From Paludibacteraceae bacterium (GTDB taxonomy: Bacteria; Bacteroidota; Bacteroidia; Bacteroidales; Paludibacteraceae): a stretch of 7,107 bases of DNA. The DNA lies in assembly GCA_947445425.1 (NCBI GenBank), contig CANFFA010000117.1, positions 1 to 7,107 on the forward strand, written 5' to 3'. Below the pieces are notes generated by a model that saw nothing but the letters and a program-made list of their open reading frames with translations, had not been told where the DNA came from and did not search any database. Shown here piece by piece: positions 1 through 5,424 of the stretch; the stretch's first letter is position 1; each line of letters begins with the position of its first letter. The translations under genes and the position numbers were made by a program.

Positions 1-1
1 T

Positions 2-928
2 AAAGCATATGAAATAGAAAAACTAGCTGAAGCACGTGCTAAAGAAATGAAAATTATCGCAACAGCAGTAAGTGAAAACTTTGGAATAACTGGTAGTATT
101 GAATATAGGGATGAGAAAATAGCAATTAGTTCTCCTAAAGATCACCTACCATTAGAAATACAACAGCCTATTTTTACAACACCTTCACTTGAAGAAAGAA
201 CAATCGATAGAATAATTTTCCAAGAAGCAAAAAAACAACTAAATATTGAGAACATAACTGCATTTGCAGCAGAGGAATTAAATGCAGAACAAGCAGTTAC
301 TGACGAACCTTTAGACGAAGATTGGACAACAAGATTTTTCAAAAATGCAGAAGAAGTCTCAAATGAAGAAATGCAAGCTATTTGGGGGAAAATTCTTGCA
401 GGAGAAATAAAACAGCCTAAATCTTATTCATTACGAACACTCGAACTTATTCGTAATTTATCAAAGAATGAAGCTGACACATTTATGAAAGTAGCAAACT
501 TCGCTATTACATCAGATGGGAAGAATTATATATTTAAAGGAAATAATGATAATTTGATGAATGATAAATATAACATAGGTTATGCAGATATTGCCCTTCT
601 CACTGAAATTGGAATAATACAACCAGGCGAATTTATTGTTCATCAATTATTGGAACAAAATACAGAAAGATATCATTATTTTGTAGCCGGAAACATTATA
701 CTTCCTACAAAAATTAAAGCAAACACTCCAACACTCCAGATGCCTGTTCATGTATTCAGTAATTCAGGTAACGAACTTTTACAATTAACAAAATCTACAC
801 CATCAATGGAATATCTGACATATTTTGCAAATTCAATTAAAAATGAGAATGTTGATGTGAAATACGCATATATTTTAAATTTAGATAAAGGCCAAGCTTG
901 GCATAGTGATCCAATAGATTTTGTCTAA
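2..928 (+). CDS. DUF2806 family protein, 5' end cut by window edge
   Basis: The function of this family is unknown. The frame is open without a stop from the first codon of the window (position 2), so the ATG at 47 is probably internal and the gene starts before the window. The codons before that ATG encode KAYEIEKLAEARAKE, a charged helical stretch of the kind expected ahead of the conserved core. Counting from the ATG at 47, the core contains RIIFQEAKKQLNIENI (residues 55-70), then DWTTRFFKNAEEVSNEEMQA (92-111), WGKILAGEI (113-121) and SLRTLELIRNLSKNEA (128-143). This DxW...F...SNEEMQxxWxKILAGE...S.RT signature is what I recall for DUF2806. The C-terminal half has alternating strand- and helix-like segments and no catalytic motif I recognise. 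No signal peptide or membrane segment is visible in the part present. It is the only plus-strand gene here and ends against a convergent gene. The family assignment comes from memory of the motif. Confidence 0.75.
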   Translation, partial: KAYEIEKLAEARAKEMKIIATAVSENFGITGSIEYRDEKIAISSPKDHLPLEIQQPIFTTPSLEERTIDRIIFQEAKKQLNIENITAFAAEELNAEQAVTDEPLDEDWTTRFFKNAEEVSNEEMQAIWGKILAGEIKQPKSYSLRTLELIRNLSKNEADTFMKVANFAITSDGKNYIFKGNNDNLMNDKYNIGYADIALLTEIGIIQPGEFIVHQLLEQNTERYHYFVAGNIILPTKIKANTPTLQMPVHVFSNSGNELLQLTKSTPSMEYLTYFANSIKNENVDVKYAYILNLDKGQAWHSDPIDFV

Positions 929-950
929 AATATCACAAGATATATAATAA

Positions 951-987
951 AAACACCCCACTAAGAAATCATCTTAGTGGGGTGTTT
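951..987. terminator. Strong hairpin terminator between convergent genes
   Basis: A perfect 16-bp stem pairs 951-966 with 972-987 around a 5-nt loop (AATCA). The arms begin with AAA and end with TTT, so each transcript carries a short U-run at the 3' side of the stem. It lies 22 bp after the stop of the plus-strand DUF2806 gene and 72 bp beyond the stop of the minus-strand metallophosphoesterase. It can therefore serve both as a bidirectional terminator. The stem contains the G/C core CCCC/GGGG. Confidence 0.85.
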
Positions 988-1011
988 CATTTTCAAAAGA
1001 AAATGAAAGGC

Positions 1012-1035
1012 ATCTGATAGTATTCAGATTTTTTT
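1012..1035 (+). terminator. Weak second hairpin with T7 tail
   Basis: ATCTGA (1012-1017) pairs with TCAGAT (1024-1029) around a 6-nt loop, followed by a T-run covering 1029-1035. The stem is only 6 bp, so this is at best a backup terminator for the plus-strand transcript that passes the strong hairpin at 951-987. A second small dyad, CATTTTC/GAAAATG (988-994 with 999-1005), lies between the two. Confidence 0.3.
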
Positions 1036-1059
1036 ATTCGTATTCAGGAAACAAGTTTT

Positions 1060-1821
1060 TTACAAAATGAAGTGCTTATCACTACAAAACCCCACCTGTT
1101 CACCATACTTCACATATCCCAATTGATTGGTTAGTAAATTAGTTTTTCCGATTTCAAATTCAGGGGTGTTGCCGTGGGTGTGACCATAAATCCAATAATC
1201 AGGAGCAAAAGTTTCGATAAAATCGAACAATTCTACTGCAAATCCTTCGTTTATAACGCTGTCTCTGTACTGCTCAGGGTAGTTTTTAAAAGTCGGTACA
1301 TGATGAGTAACAACCACATTTTTAGTCGCAGCCTTCAGATTTAACTCCTTTTTAAGAAAAGCCAAACTATCAGCATGTAACTTGTTGTATTGTGCTATGG
1401 AAAGAGGATTGCTCCCACGGAATTTGATCACATAAAAATCATTCATTGCTCTTTGAATCTGATACTCCTTCATTGGACTGATATTGCTCCACAGCGTTGA
1501 AAAGATAAACTTTACATCATCGTGTATCACCGAAGTATTATTGACAAGAAAAACATTCTGTTTGATACTTTCCATAATCTCCCCCATTTTATTGGCAATG
1601 TTGTAGTGATAGTATTCGTGATTACCAGGCACCCAATAAGTAGCAGAAAAACTATCGGAAAGGAGACTAAAGAAGTCCTTGTGCTCATCCAACTTGGCAA
1701 AAGGGACAATATCTCCCGCCAATAACAAAACATCACCAATTACAGGCATTGGGTTTTCATTAAGATAGGCTTTGTTTTCTTTGAATTCCAAATGAAGATC
1801 GGAAGCGTATTGAATTTTCAT
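1060..1821 (-). CDS. Calcineurin-like metallophosphoesterase
   Basis: This is a predicted metal-dependent phosphohydrolase of the calcineurin-like superfamily, which cleaves phosphomono- or diesters with a two-metal centre. The substrate cannot be told from the sequence. All five blocks of the superfamily appear in order: DLH (D8, H10), GDIV (D37), GNHEYY (N67, H68), VVTHHVP (H173) and YGHTHG (H214, H216). The length of 253 aa fits a single-domain cytoplasmic enzyme, and there is no signal peptide or membrane segment. The ATG at 1821 is the natural start because the first conserved motif begins only eight residues later. The leader is A/C-rich with no Shine-Dalgarno, as is usual in Bacteroidota. 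The gene lies downstream of the unrecognised 118-aa gene on the same strand with an 81-bp gap filled by a stem-loop, so co-transcription is uncertain. The superfamily assignment is firm; the biological role is open. Confidence 0.92.
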   Translation of the reverse strand: MKIQYASDLHLEFKENKAYLNENPMPVIGDVLLLAGDIVPFAKLDEHKDFFSLLSDSFSATYWVPGNHEYYHYNIANKMGEIMESIKQNVFLVNNTSVIHDDVKFIFSTLWSNISPMKEYQIQRAMNDFYVIKFRGSNPLSIAQYNKLHADSLAFLKKELNLKAATKNVVVTHHVPTFKNYPEQYRDSVINEGFAVELFDFIETFAPDYWIYGHTHGNTPEFEIGKTNLLTNQLGYVKYGEQVGFCSDKHFIL

Positions 1822-1850
1822 GTTTGTTGTTTTTTGTTGGGCTTGAATTT

Positions 1851-1893
1851 AACCCTCAGCAAAAGCTTTCTCCGAAAGTATTTGCTGAGGGTT
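1851..1893. terminator. Long stem-loop between 118-aa gene and phosphoesterase
   Basis: A 13-bp perfect outer stem pairs AACCCTCAGCAAA (1851-1863) with 1881-1893. An inner 5-bp helix (CTTTC 1866-1870 with GAAAG 1874-1878) closes a 3-nt loop. It starts 9 bp after the stop of the minus-strand 118-aa gene, where a terminator would be expected. The clean T-run (1892-1896), however, follows the stem in the plus direction. On the minus strand the stem ends in GGGTT followed by AAATTC. It may be a weak or bidirectional terminator, or a leader structure for the phosphoesterase. Confidence 0.6.
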
Positions 1894-1902
1894 TTTGTAT
1901 AA

Positions 1903-2259
1903 CTAAAATTCCTTTTTATATATGGGCGTATGCTTTTGAATAAGCTCCAAGAAATCGGTACTTTTCTTTTCAATGTCAATATTTTCAGCATACCAAATCG
2001 TGTCTTTCATCACCACATTTACGATTCTTATTTCTTGTCTATTGGTAGGTAAAATATAGATTCTTTTATCTGCACTTACTTCCAAAATCACAATTGGGTC
2101 TTTCAAAGTTTTTTTCAAAACATCATGTGCATAGGAGCTTAATTCAGGTTGTAAGATAGCCACCCCGATAGACTGTGCATCAAAAAAAACTTTGTCCTGT
2201 AAAGGATCTACAATGTTTAGCATGTTCATAGTTTCAAATTTATTTGTTAGCGTTGTCAT
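1903..2259 (-). CDS. Hypothetical protein, 118 aa
   Basis: I do not recognise this protein. It looks like a soluble, compact alpha/beta domain. Strand-like segments (SIGVAILQPEL, DPIVILEVSADKRIYILP, IRIVNVVMKDTIWYAEN) sit between helical ends, with no Cys and no hydrophobic segment long enough to span a membrane. The ATG at 2259 gives the longest frame. Two in-frame ATGs at 2229 and 2223 (M11 and M13) are alternatives, because the first ten residues are low in structure and could be leader. A candidate -7 box TAATTTTG lies on the minus strand at 2364-2357, about 100 bp upstream, but I see no matching -33 TTG at normal spacing. The gene ends just before the stem-loop at 1851-1893. Smooth coding-like composition over 118 codons supports a real gene. 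Confidence 0.6.
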   Translation of the reverse strand: MTTLTNKFETMNMLNIVDPLQDKVFFDAQSIGVAILQPELSSYAHDVLKKTLKDPIVILEVSADKRIYILPTNRQEIRIVNVVMKDTIWYAENIDIEKKSTDFLELIQKHTPIYKKEF

Positions 2260-2511
2260 TTTATTTGTTTGAAATTTACTTAAATCTACTCACTGTTAAC
2301 AAGTGGCTCTCTTTGCCGAAAAAACTCATAATTTTAGGTTGGTAGTGGGTGTACTCCAAAATTAGAATTTATTTCCCACATTTAACTCCATTTTTGACCA
2401 AATTTTAGTTCGTAATTCTCACAATTTTGGGTATGCCCTATTTTTGTGAATTCCTTGTCAAGGTAGAGTTGAAATATTATTTTATTCTTTCATCAAATTC
2501 TTCTTTTTTAC
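2260..2511. other. Non-coding A/T-rich gap, nothing firm
   Basis: These 252 bp separate two minus-strand genes. I see no convincing reading frame, RNA structure or terminator. There is a short dyad CCTTGTCAAGG around 2452-2462, a near-palindrome around GTTAAC at about 2296, several scattered AATTTT motifs, and the possible promoter box at 2357-2364 noted for the 118-aa gene. The 315-aa gene stops at 2512 without a recognisable terminator hairpin. Confidence 0.4.
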
Positions 2512-3459
2512 TCACGCGACTTCATTTTTATCTGTCCTCAAATTATTGAACATCCCTTCAATAATATAACGAACTTTTTGAGGCGCATTTTCAAATGTGG
2601 TTTGCTCTACCACATGAACATCCTTCGCTGGAGTAAACCTTAGATTAATGGAACCATCAGATAATATCCAACCACCATATACATAAGTTTCGTTTGCTTT
2701 TAGTATTATGTCAGTTGGTAAAATAAACGTTCCACCGTAATCCGGCTGTTTTACTTCCGATTTATTTCGTTTTTTAGACAACGAAAAACTTAAATAATCC
2801 GGTGTATTTGTTGATGTGATTTTTACAGATTTTTCAATGTGATGAAGAAGCATTGGATCTACTTCTATTGCGTTTACATAGTTATTATTTCTAACCAACT
2901 GAATCAAGCCTAATTTATTCAGCTTATTTAATACACCCCAAATGTATTTATCGGTCAAATCATCTTTGAATACATTCTTAAAGACACTATTTAAGTTGTT
3001 GTTTCTAAGTATTGTTTTTAAAGTGCTTAGTTCGTAGTCGTTTAATTCAAGCCATTTTTCGTCAGCAATTGCCTTATCAAATTTCTCTTTACTCTCTTGT
3101 TCAATTTTCTCTTGTTCAATTTTCTGTTCTTCGAGATACCTTTTTTTACTTTCAATTCGATCTTGCTCTATCTTTTCTTTACATGTTGGGCATGTAACTG
3201 GATATTTGAATTTAAAGTATCCTTTAGTGGGAACAAATCTATCAAAAGTTTCAGAACAATCAGCACATATTTCTTGTACTTTACAATGTGAGTTTGCTTT
3301 TATCAATTTGGATAATTGATTTTGATTTAAAGAATATCTGTCAAAGAAATATGACACGGTGTTTACAAACTCGCCATTTTCAATTTCCCAATACTCTTCT
3401 GCGATTTTCTTTGTTTCTGAGTCAATACCCTCTTCGAAATGAATGCTGTAGCCTTCCAT
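2512..3459 (-). CDS. Hypothetical zinc-ribbon and coiled-coil protein, 315 aa
   Basis: I cannot name a family, but the layout is clear. Residues 1-58 form an acidic helical N-terminus, including a helix-turn-helix-like stretch near 42-56. Residues 59-93 carry Cys59 and two CxxC knuckles, CADC (65-68) and CPTC (90-93), separated by 21 residues; this is the spacing of a zinc ribbon. Residues 94-128 are highly charged and repetitive (EEQKIEQEKIEQE), probably a single helix or coiled coil. Residues 135-205 look like a winged-helix fold (KWLELNDYELSTLKTILR, then WGVLNKLNKLGLIQLV). The C-terminal 240-290 is beta-rich with YVYGGWILSDGSINLRF. Zinc ribbon plus a winged-helix-like domain suggests nucleic-acid binding or regulation, which is inference only. 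There is no signal peptide or membrane segment. The ATG at 3459 follows an A-rich leader, with the structured RNA about 75 bp upstream on the same strand. Confidence 0.75.
   Translation of the reverse strand: MEGYSIHFEEGIDSETKKIAEEYWEIENGEFVNTVSYFFDRYSLNQNQLSKLIKANSHCKVQEICADCSETFDRFVPTKGYFKFKYPVTCPTCKEKIEQDRIESKKRYLEEQKIEQEKIEQESKEKFDKAIADEKWLELNDYELSTLKTILRNNNLNSVFKNVFKDDLTDKYIWGVLNKLNKLGLIQLVRNNNYVNAIEVDPMLLHHIEKSVKITSTNTPDYLSFSLSKKRNKSEVKQPDYGGTFILPTDIILKANETYVYGGWILSDGSINLRFTPAKDVHVVEQTTFENAPQKVRYIIEGMFNNLRTDKNEVA
3095..3124 (-). repeat. 15-bp tandem duplication inside coding region
   Basis: Two exact copies of TCTTGTTCAATTTTC (plus-strand reading, 3095-3109 and 3110-3124) lie in the 315-aa gene, with a degenerate third copy after them. 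They encode the repeated acidic/basic pentapeptide of the EQKIE type in the predicted coiled coil. The repeat is in frame, so copy-number change by slippage would lengthen or shorten the helix by five residues without breaking the gene. Confidence 0.8.
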
Positions 3460-3480
3460 AATGTTTTTGTTTTTTGATTA

Positions 3481-3531
3481 GTGTAAAATTTATTTAATTC
3501 AACTTATTGCTTTAAAATAAGCATTTTACAC
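3481..3531. repeat. Nested inverted repeats upstream of the 315-aa gene
   Basis: An outer 9-bp perfect inverted repeat, GTGTAAAAT (3481-3489) with ATTTTACAC (3523-3531), encloses an inner 6-bp repeat, CTTATT (3503-3508) with AATAAG (3516-3521). It lies between the T-run of the RNA at 3535-3541 and the start of the 315-aa gene at 3459. It could be an operator pair or a leader structure. It is too A/T-rich to act as a good terminator. Confidence 0.45.
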
Positions 3532-3534
3532 AAC

Positions 3535-3741
3535 AAAAAAAGCGTGGGACTCTAACTATATTGAGCTCCTAAAGGTACGACCAAGCACCCACAAGTCCAA
3601 ATAAGTTAAAGCCCACGCCATTTGACGCAGGTTCACTAACTTATTCTTGACTTGTCTATTAAATTGGTCGTTTTTTAGGAGCAAGAATAAAAGCTTACGC
3701 TGAAATACTATGTAATGCAATTGACTTTTCAATTGACGAAT
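3535..3741 (-). ncRNA. Structured rod-shaped ncRNA, candidate 6S-type (6S-Flavo) RNA
   Basis: Read on the minus strand, this stretch folds into a long interrupted hairpin. From outside inwards, four helices stack. ACGCT/AGCGT (3541-3545 with 3697-3701) closes the structure. GCTCCTAAA (3565-3573) pairs with 3674-3682, 9 bp. ACGACCAA (3577-3584) pairs with 3664-3671, 8 bp. ACAAGTC (3591-3597) pairs with 3649-3655, 7 bp, followed by AATAAGTTA (3600-3608) with 3637-3645, 9 bp. A 28-nt apical loop remains (3609-3636). Internal loops separate the helices, and seven U follow at 3541-3535. A weak 5-bp closing stem, a large asymmetric internal loop and a long rod are the plan of 6S RNA, the RNA-polymerase-binding regulator. 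The length of about 200 nt also fits. The 5' end is set from the promoter box at 3748-3755. It could instead be another Bacteroidota ncRNA or a leader of the 315-aa gene. Confidence 0.55.
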
Positions 3742-3747
3742 TTGATA

Positions 3748-3755
3748 CAAATATA
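3748..3755 (-). promoter_or_regulatory. Candidate -7 promoter box TATATTTG for the ncRNA
   Basis: On the minus strand TATATTTG matches the Bacteroidota -7 consensus TAnnTTTG. Initiation would fall near 3741, about 40 nt before the closing helix of the ncRNA. No TTG sits at the usual distance upstream, so the -33 element is weak or different. Two direct copies of GTCAATTG (minus strand, 3737-3730 and 3725-3718) lie just downstream of the expected start. Confidence 0.45.
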
Positions 3756-3850
3756 AGACTAAATTTGATATTTTGAAATGTCCTACAATTATTTTGGGTG
3801 CATTTAGCTCATAGACTTAAAGGTGGTTTTATTTAAATCAATCTCATTAC

Positions 3851-4048
3851 TTAATTTTTTCTTTTGAACATAGCCCTTATGTCTTCTTCTATCCCAATAA
3901 GTAATTCTTCTGCTGTAATGGCACTGGCTAAATCATTATCAATTTCTCTAGTAATTTTATAAGTCTTGTTTTCGGCTAAAGTATTAATAGTTTCTATACC
4001 TTCGTCAACTTGATCCATGTACTTTTCTTGGTTTAATTTAAACTCCAT
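3851..4048 (-). CDS. Small acidic hypothetical protein, 65 aa
   Basis: I do not recognise the family. With the ATG at 4048 the protein is 65 residues, mostly helical and acidic, with LASAITAEELLIGIEEDIRA near the C-terminus and a short basic tail (FKRKN). The frame continues upstream to an ATG at 4105 (84 aa) and a TTG at 4135 (94 aa). I prefer 4048 because the added residues are Asn-rich and read like translated leader, while MEFKLNQEKYMDQV starts a coherent domain. If the TTG were used, the gene would begin 24 bp after the sirtuin stop. Either way it lies downstream of the sirtuin on the same strand and may be co-transcribed with it. Small size and an acidic helical tail would fit an antitoxin-like or accessory protein, but nothing proves this. 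Confidence 0.5.
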   Translation of the reverse strand: MEFKLNQEKYMDQVDEGIETINTLAENKTYKITREIDNDLASAITAEELLIGIEEDIRAMFKRKN

Positions 4049-4159
4049 TGAACTGATGATTAACAAATTATTTAGTTTATTGTTAGCATTTTGATTATAT
4101 AACATAGTGGGTTTAATATAAAAAACACTCCCCAAGTATGCTGACTATCTATTAAACTC

Positions 4160-4846
4160 TTAGATACCCAATAAGACTTTCAACTCTCCTACACCCTCCG
4201 AACCACCTTTCCGAATCAGTTGCACACTTTTCGAATCTACTTTGACATCATTTGGGTCAATGAGGTAAATTGGAGTTGATTTTTTAGCATAATTGAGTAA
4301 TCCAGCAGCTGGATATACATTCAATGAAGTACCAATAATAACTAATATATCAGCATCTTGGACAATTTCAGTAGCATAAGAAATGTGTGGTACATCCTCT
4401 CCGAACCATACGATGTGTGGTCGCATTGGATAAGCTTTTGGACACAAATCACCATAGTGATATTCCATTTTATCAGAGTGAACATCATAAACCTCTTCAC
4501 CTGGTCCCGCAGAACGCATTTTCATCAACTCTCCGTGAAGATGCAACACCCAAGTACTCCCAGCTCTTTCGTGAAGATTATCCACGTTTTGGGTGATGAT
4601 TTTCACGTTAAAGTGTGACTCCAAATCAGCTAAACCAAAATGTCCAGGATTAGGTTGAACTTCCATCAACTGCATTCTCCTTTGGTTGTAAAAAGAATGA
4701 ACCAATTCGGGATTTGCAAACCATCCCTCAGGAGTTGCTACATCCTCAATTCTGTGATTCTCCCATAACCCACCTGCATCACGGAAGGTTGAAATTCCAC
4801 TTTCGGCTGACATACCTGCACCAGTGAGGACGACAAGATTTTTCAT
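4160..4846 (-). CDS. cobB: NAD-dependent protein deacylase, CobB/SIRT5-like sirtuin
   Basis: Sirtuins remove acyl groups from lysines in proteins, consuming NAD+ and giving nicotinamide and O-acyl-ADP-ribose. The Rossmann NAD-binding signature GAGMSAESGIS (residues 9-19) with FRD (21-23) is followed by TQNVDNLH (85-92) and the catalytic HGE with His104. IVWFGE, GTSLNVYPAAG and LIDPND complete the NAD-binding fold. FYNQRR carries Tyr53 and Arg56, the YxxR pair that in E. coli CobB and SIRT5 binds the negatively charged acyl group. Desuccinylase or demalonylase activity is therefore likely besides deacetylation. The zinc-ribbon cysteines are missing; only one Cys (GDLCPK) is found in the small domain, which I recall as common in Bacteroidota homologues. 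At 228 aa it is a complete single-domain enzyme. The ATG at 4846 places the glycine-rich loop at residue 9 as expected. Confidence 0.93.
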   Translation of the reverse strand: MKNLVVLTGAGMSAESGISTFRDAGGLWENHRIEDVATPEGWFANPELVHSFYNQRRMQLMEVQPNPGHFGLADLESHFNVKIITQNVDNLHERAGSTWVLHLHGELMKMRSAGPGEEVYDVHSDKMEYHYGDLCPKAYPMRPHIVWFGEDVPHISYATEIVQDADILVIIGTSLNVYPAAGLLNYAKKSTPIYLIDPNDVKVDSKSVQLIRKGGSEGVGELKVLLGI

Positions 4847-4946
4847 TGAGTTATTGTTTAAATTTTACAAATCAATTTATCAAATACCAAGCCCTATAGC
4901 GTATTCCATAAATAAAAAATGGATAAGCCGTAGCCGAACAGAAAAA

Positions 4947-5268
4947 CTAAAGATTAACCTTTTTACTCGATTCGTTGGGTGTTAGGTAAGCCAAAAACAG
5001 AATGAATAGATAAATGGCGGTACACCCGAGATGATAGAAGTTATTGTTTTTGGTACTCACAAATTCAACACCAATACTATAAACGAAGGAGAATAATAAC
5101 GTCCCGAAAACAAACGCATCCATCGCTGTATCATCTGGCTGTATAACTCCTCGGATTTGTAGCATGTAGCCAACTACAAAGGGAGATAGTTTAAGAAAAA
5201 AAAACTAAATTTAAAATCATTACGATAAGAAATATAATTGTGCCTTTTATTATTTTGTTTTTCACCAT
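4947..5268 (-). pseudogene. Small membrane protein gene broken by a frameshift in an A9 run
   Basis: The intact downstream part is an open frame of 72 codons from the ATG at 5165. The true gene seems to start at the ATG at 5268 (MVKNKIIKGTIIFLIVMILN...). That frame runs into a TAA just after a run of nine T on the minus strand (plus 5196-5204). Removing one base joins it to the downstream frame just past that run (LKLSPFVVGYMLQIRGVIQ) and gives one protein of 106 aa. The joined protein has three hydrophobic segments: about 9-36, 50-68 and 78-96. It would be a small inner-membrane protein of unknown function. Short hydrophobic segments on both sides of the break and a conserved-looking LSPFVVGYMLQ argue that this was one gene. 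Causes could be real inactivation, slippage-based phase variation, or a sequencing error in the homopolymer. If only the ATG at 5165 is used, the first membrane segment is lost. Confidence 0.65.
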
Positions 5269-5317
5269 GGTGCTATTCAATTTGCAATAAAACAGACTTT
5301 TTTCTTATCTATGATTT

Positions 5318-5338
5318 GTACAGATTGCATATCTGTGT
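5318..5338. repeat. Short palindrome, possible REP-like remnant
   Basis: ACAGAT (5320-5325) pairs with ATCTGT (5331-5336) around TGCAT, and two wobble pairs extend the stem to 5318 and 5338. It is followed by GTTAGCGGAGG. A short palindrome with a conserved-looking GGAGG flank in an intergenic gap resembles repetitive extragenic palindromes, but only one copy is seen here. Confidence 0.3.
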
Positions 5339-5352
5339 TAGCGGAGGTAAAA

Positions 5353-5376
5353 AAAAGCCACTCTTATGTGGCTTTT
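5353..5376 (-). terminator. Terminator of the toxin-antitoxin-chaperone operon
   Basis: A 9-bp perfect stem pairs AAAAGCCAC (5353-5361) with 5368-5376 around a 6-nt loop. On the minus strand the stem runs into eight consecutive T (plus 5349-5356), a classical intrinsic terminator. It lies 49 bp after the stop of the SecB-like gene and separates that operon from the frameshifted membrane-protein gene. Confidence 0.8.
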
Positions 5377-5390
5377 AAAGGATCAGATGA

Positions 5391-5419
5391 CAACTAAAAA
5401 GCATTTTGCTTTTTAGTTG
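5391..5419. terminator. Tandem hairpin directly after the SecB-like gene
   Basis: A 13-bp perfect stem, 5391-5403 with 5407-5419, closes a 3-nt loop. It begins 5 bp after the stop codon of the SecB-like gene. The T5 stretch lies inside the stem and no further T-run follows on the minus strand. It is therefore more likely a 3'-end stabilising hairpin working with the terminator at 5353-5376 than the main stop site. Confidence 0.55.
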
Positions 5420-5424
5420 TGCAT

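Noticed and set aside
1522..1739. Open frames on both strands inside the metallophosphoesterase
   Set aside because: The third frame contains all conserved phosphoesterase motifs; these are shadows.
3556..3750. Minus-strand 64-codon open frame
   Set aside because: It lies entirely within the rod-shaped RNA; its residue pattern follows the complementary arms and shows no domain.
3535..3755. tmRNA, SRP RNA or RNase P RNA as alternatives for the structured RNA
   Set aside because: No tRNA-like CCA end or tag frame, no SRP GGAA/GGUG tetraloop domain, and no RNase P conserved core are visible.
4358..4618. Plus-strand open frames opposite the sirtuin
   Set aside because: The sirtuin frame carries the full NAD-binding and catalytic motif set.
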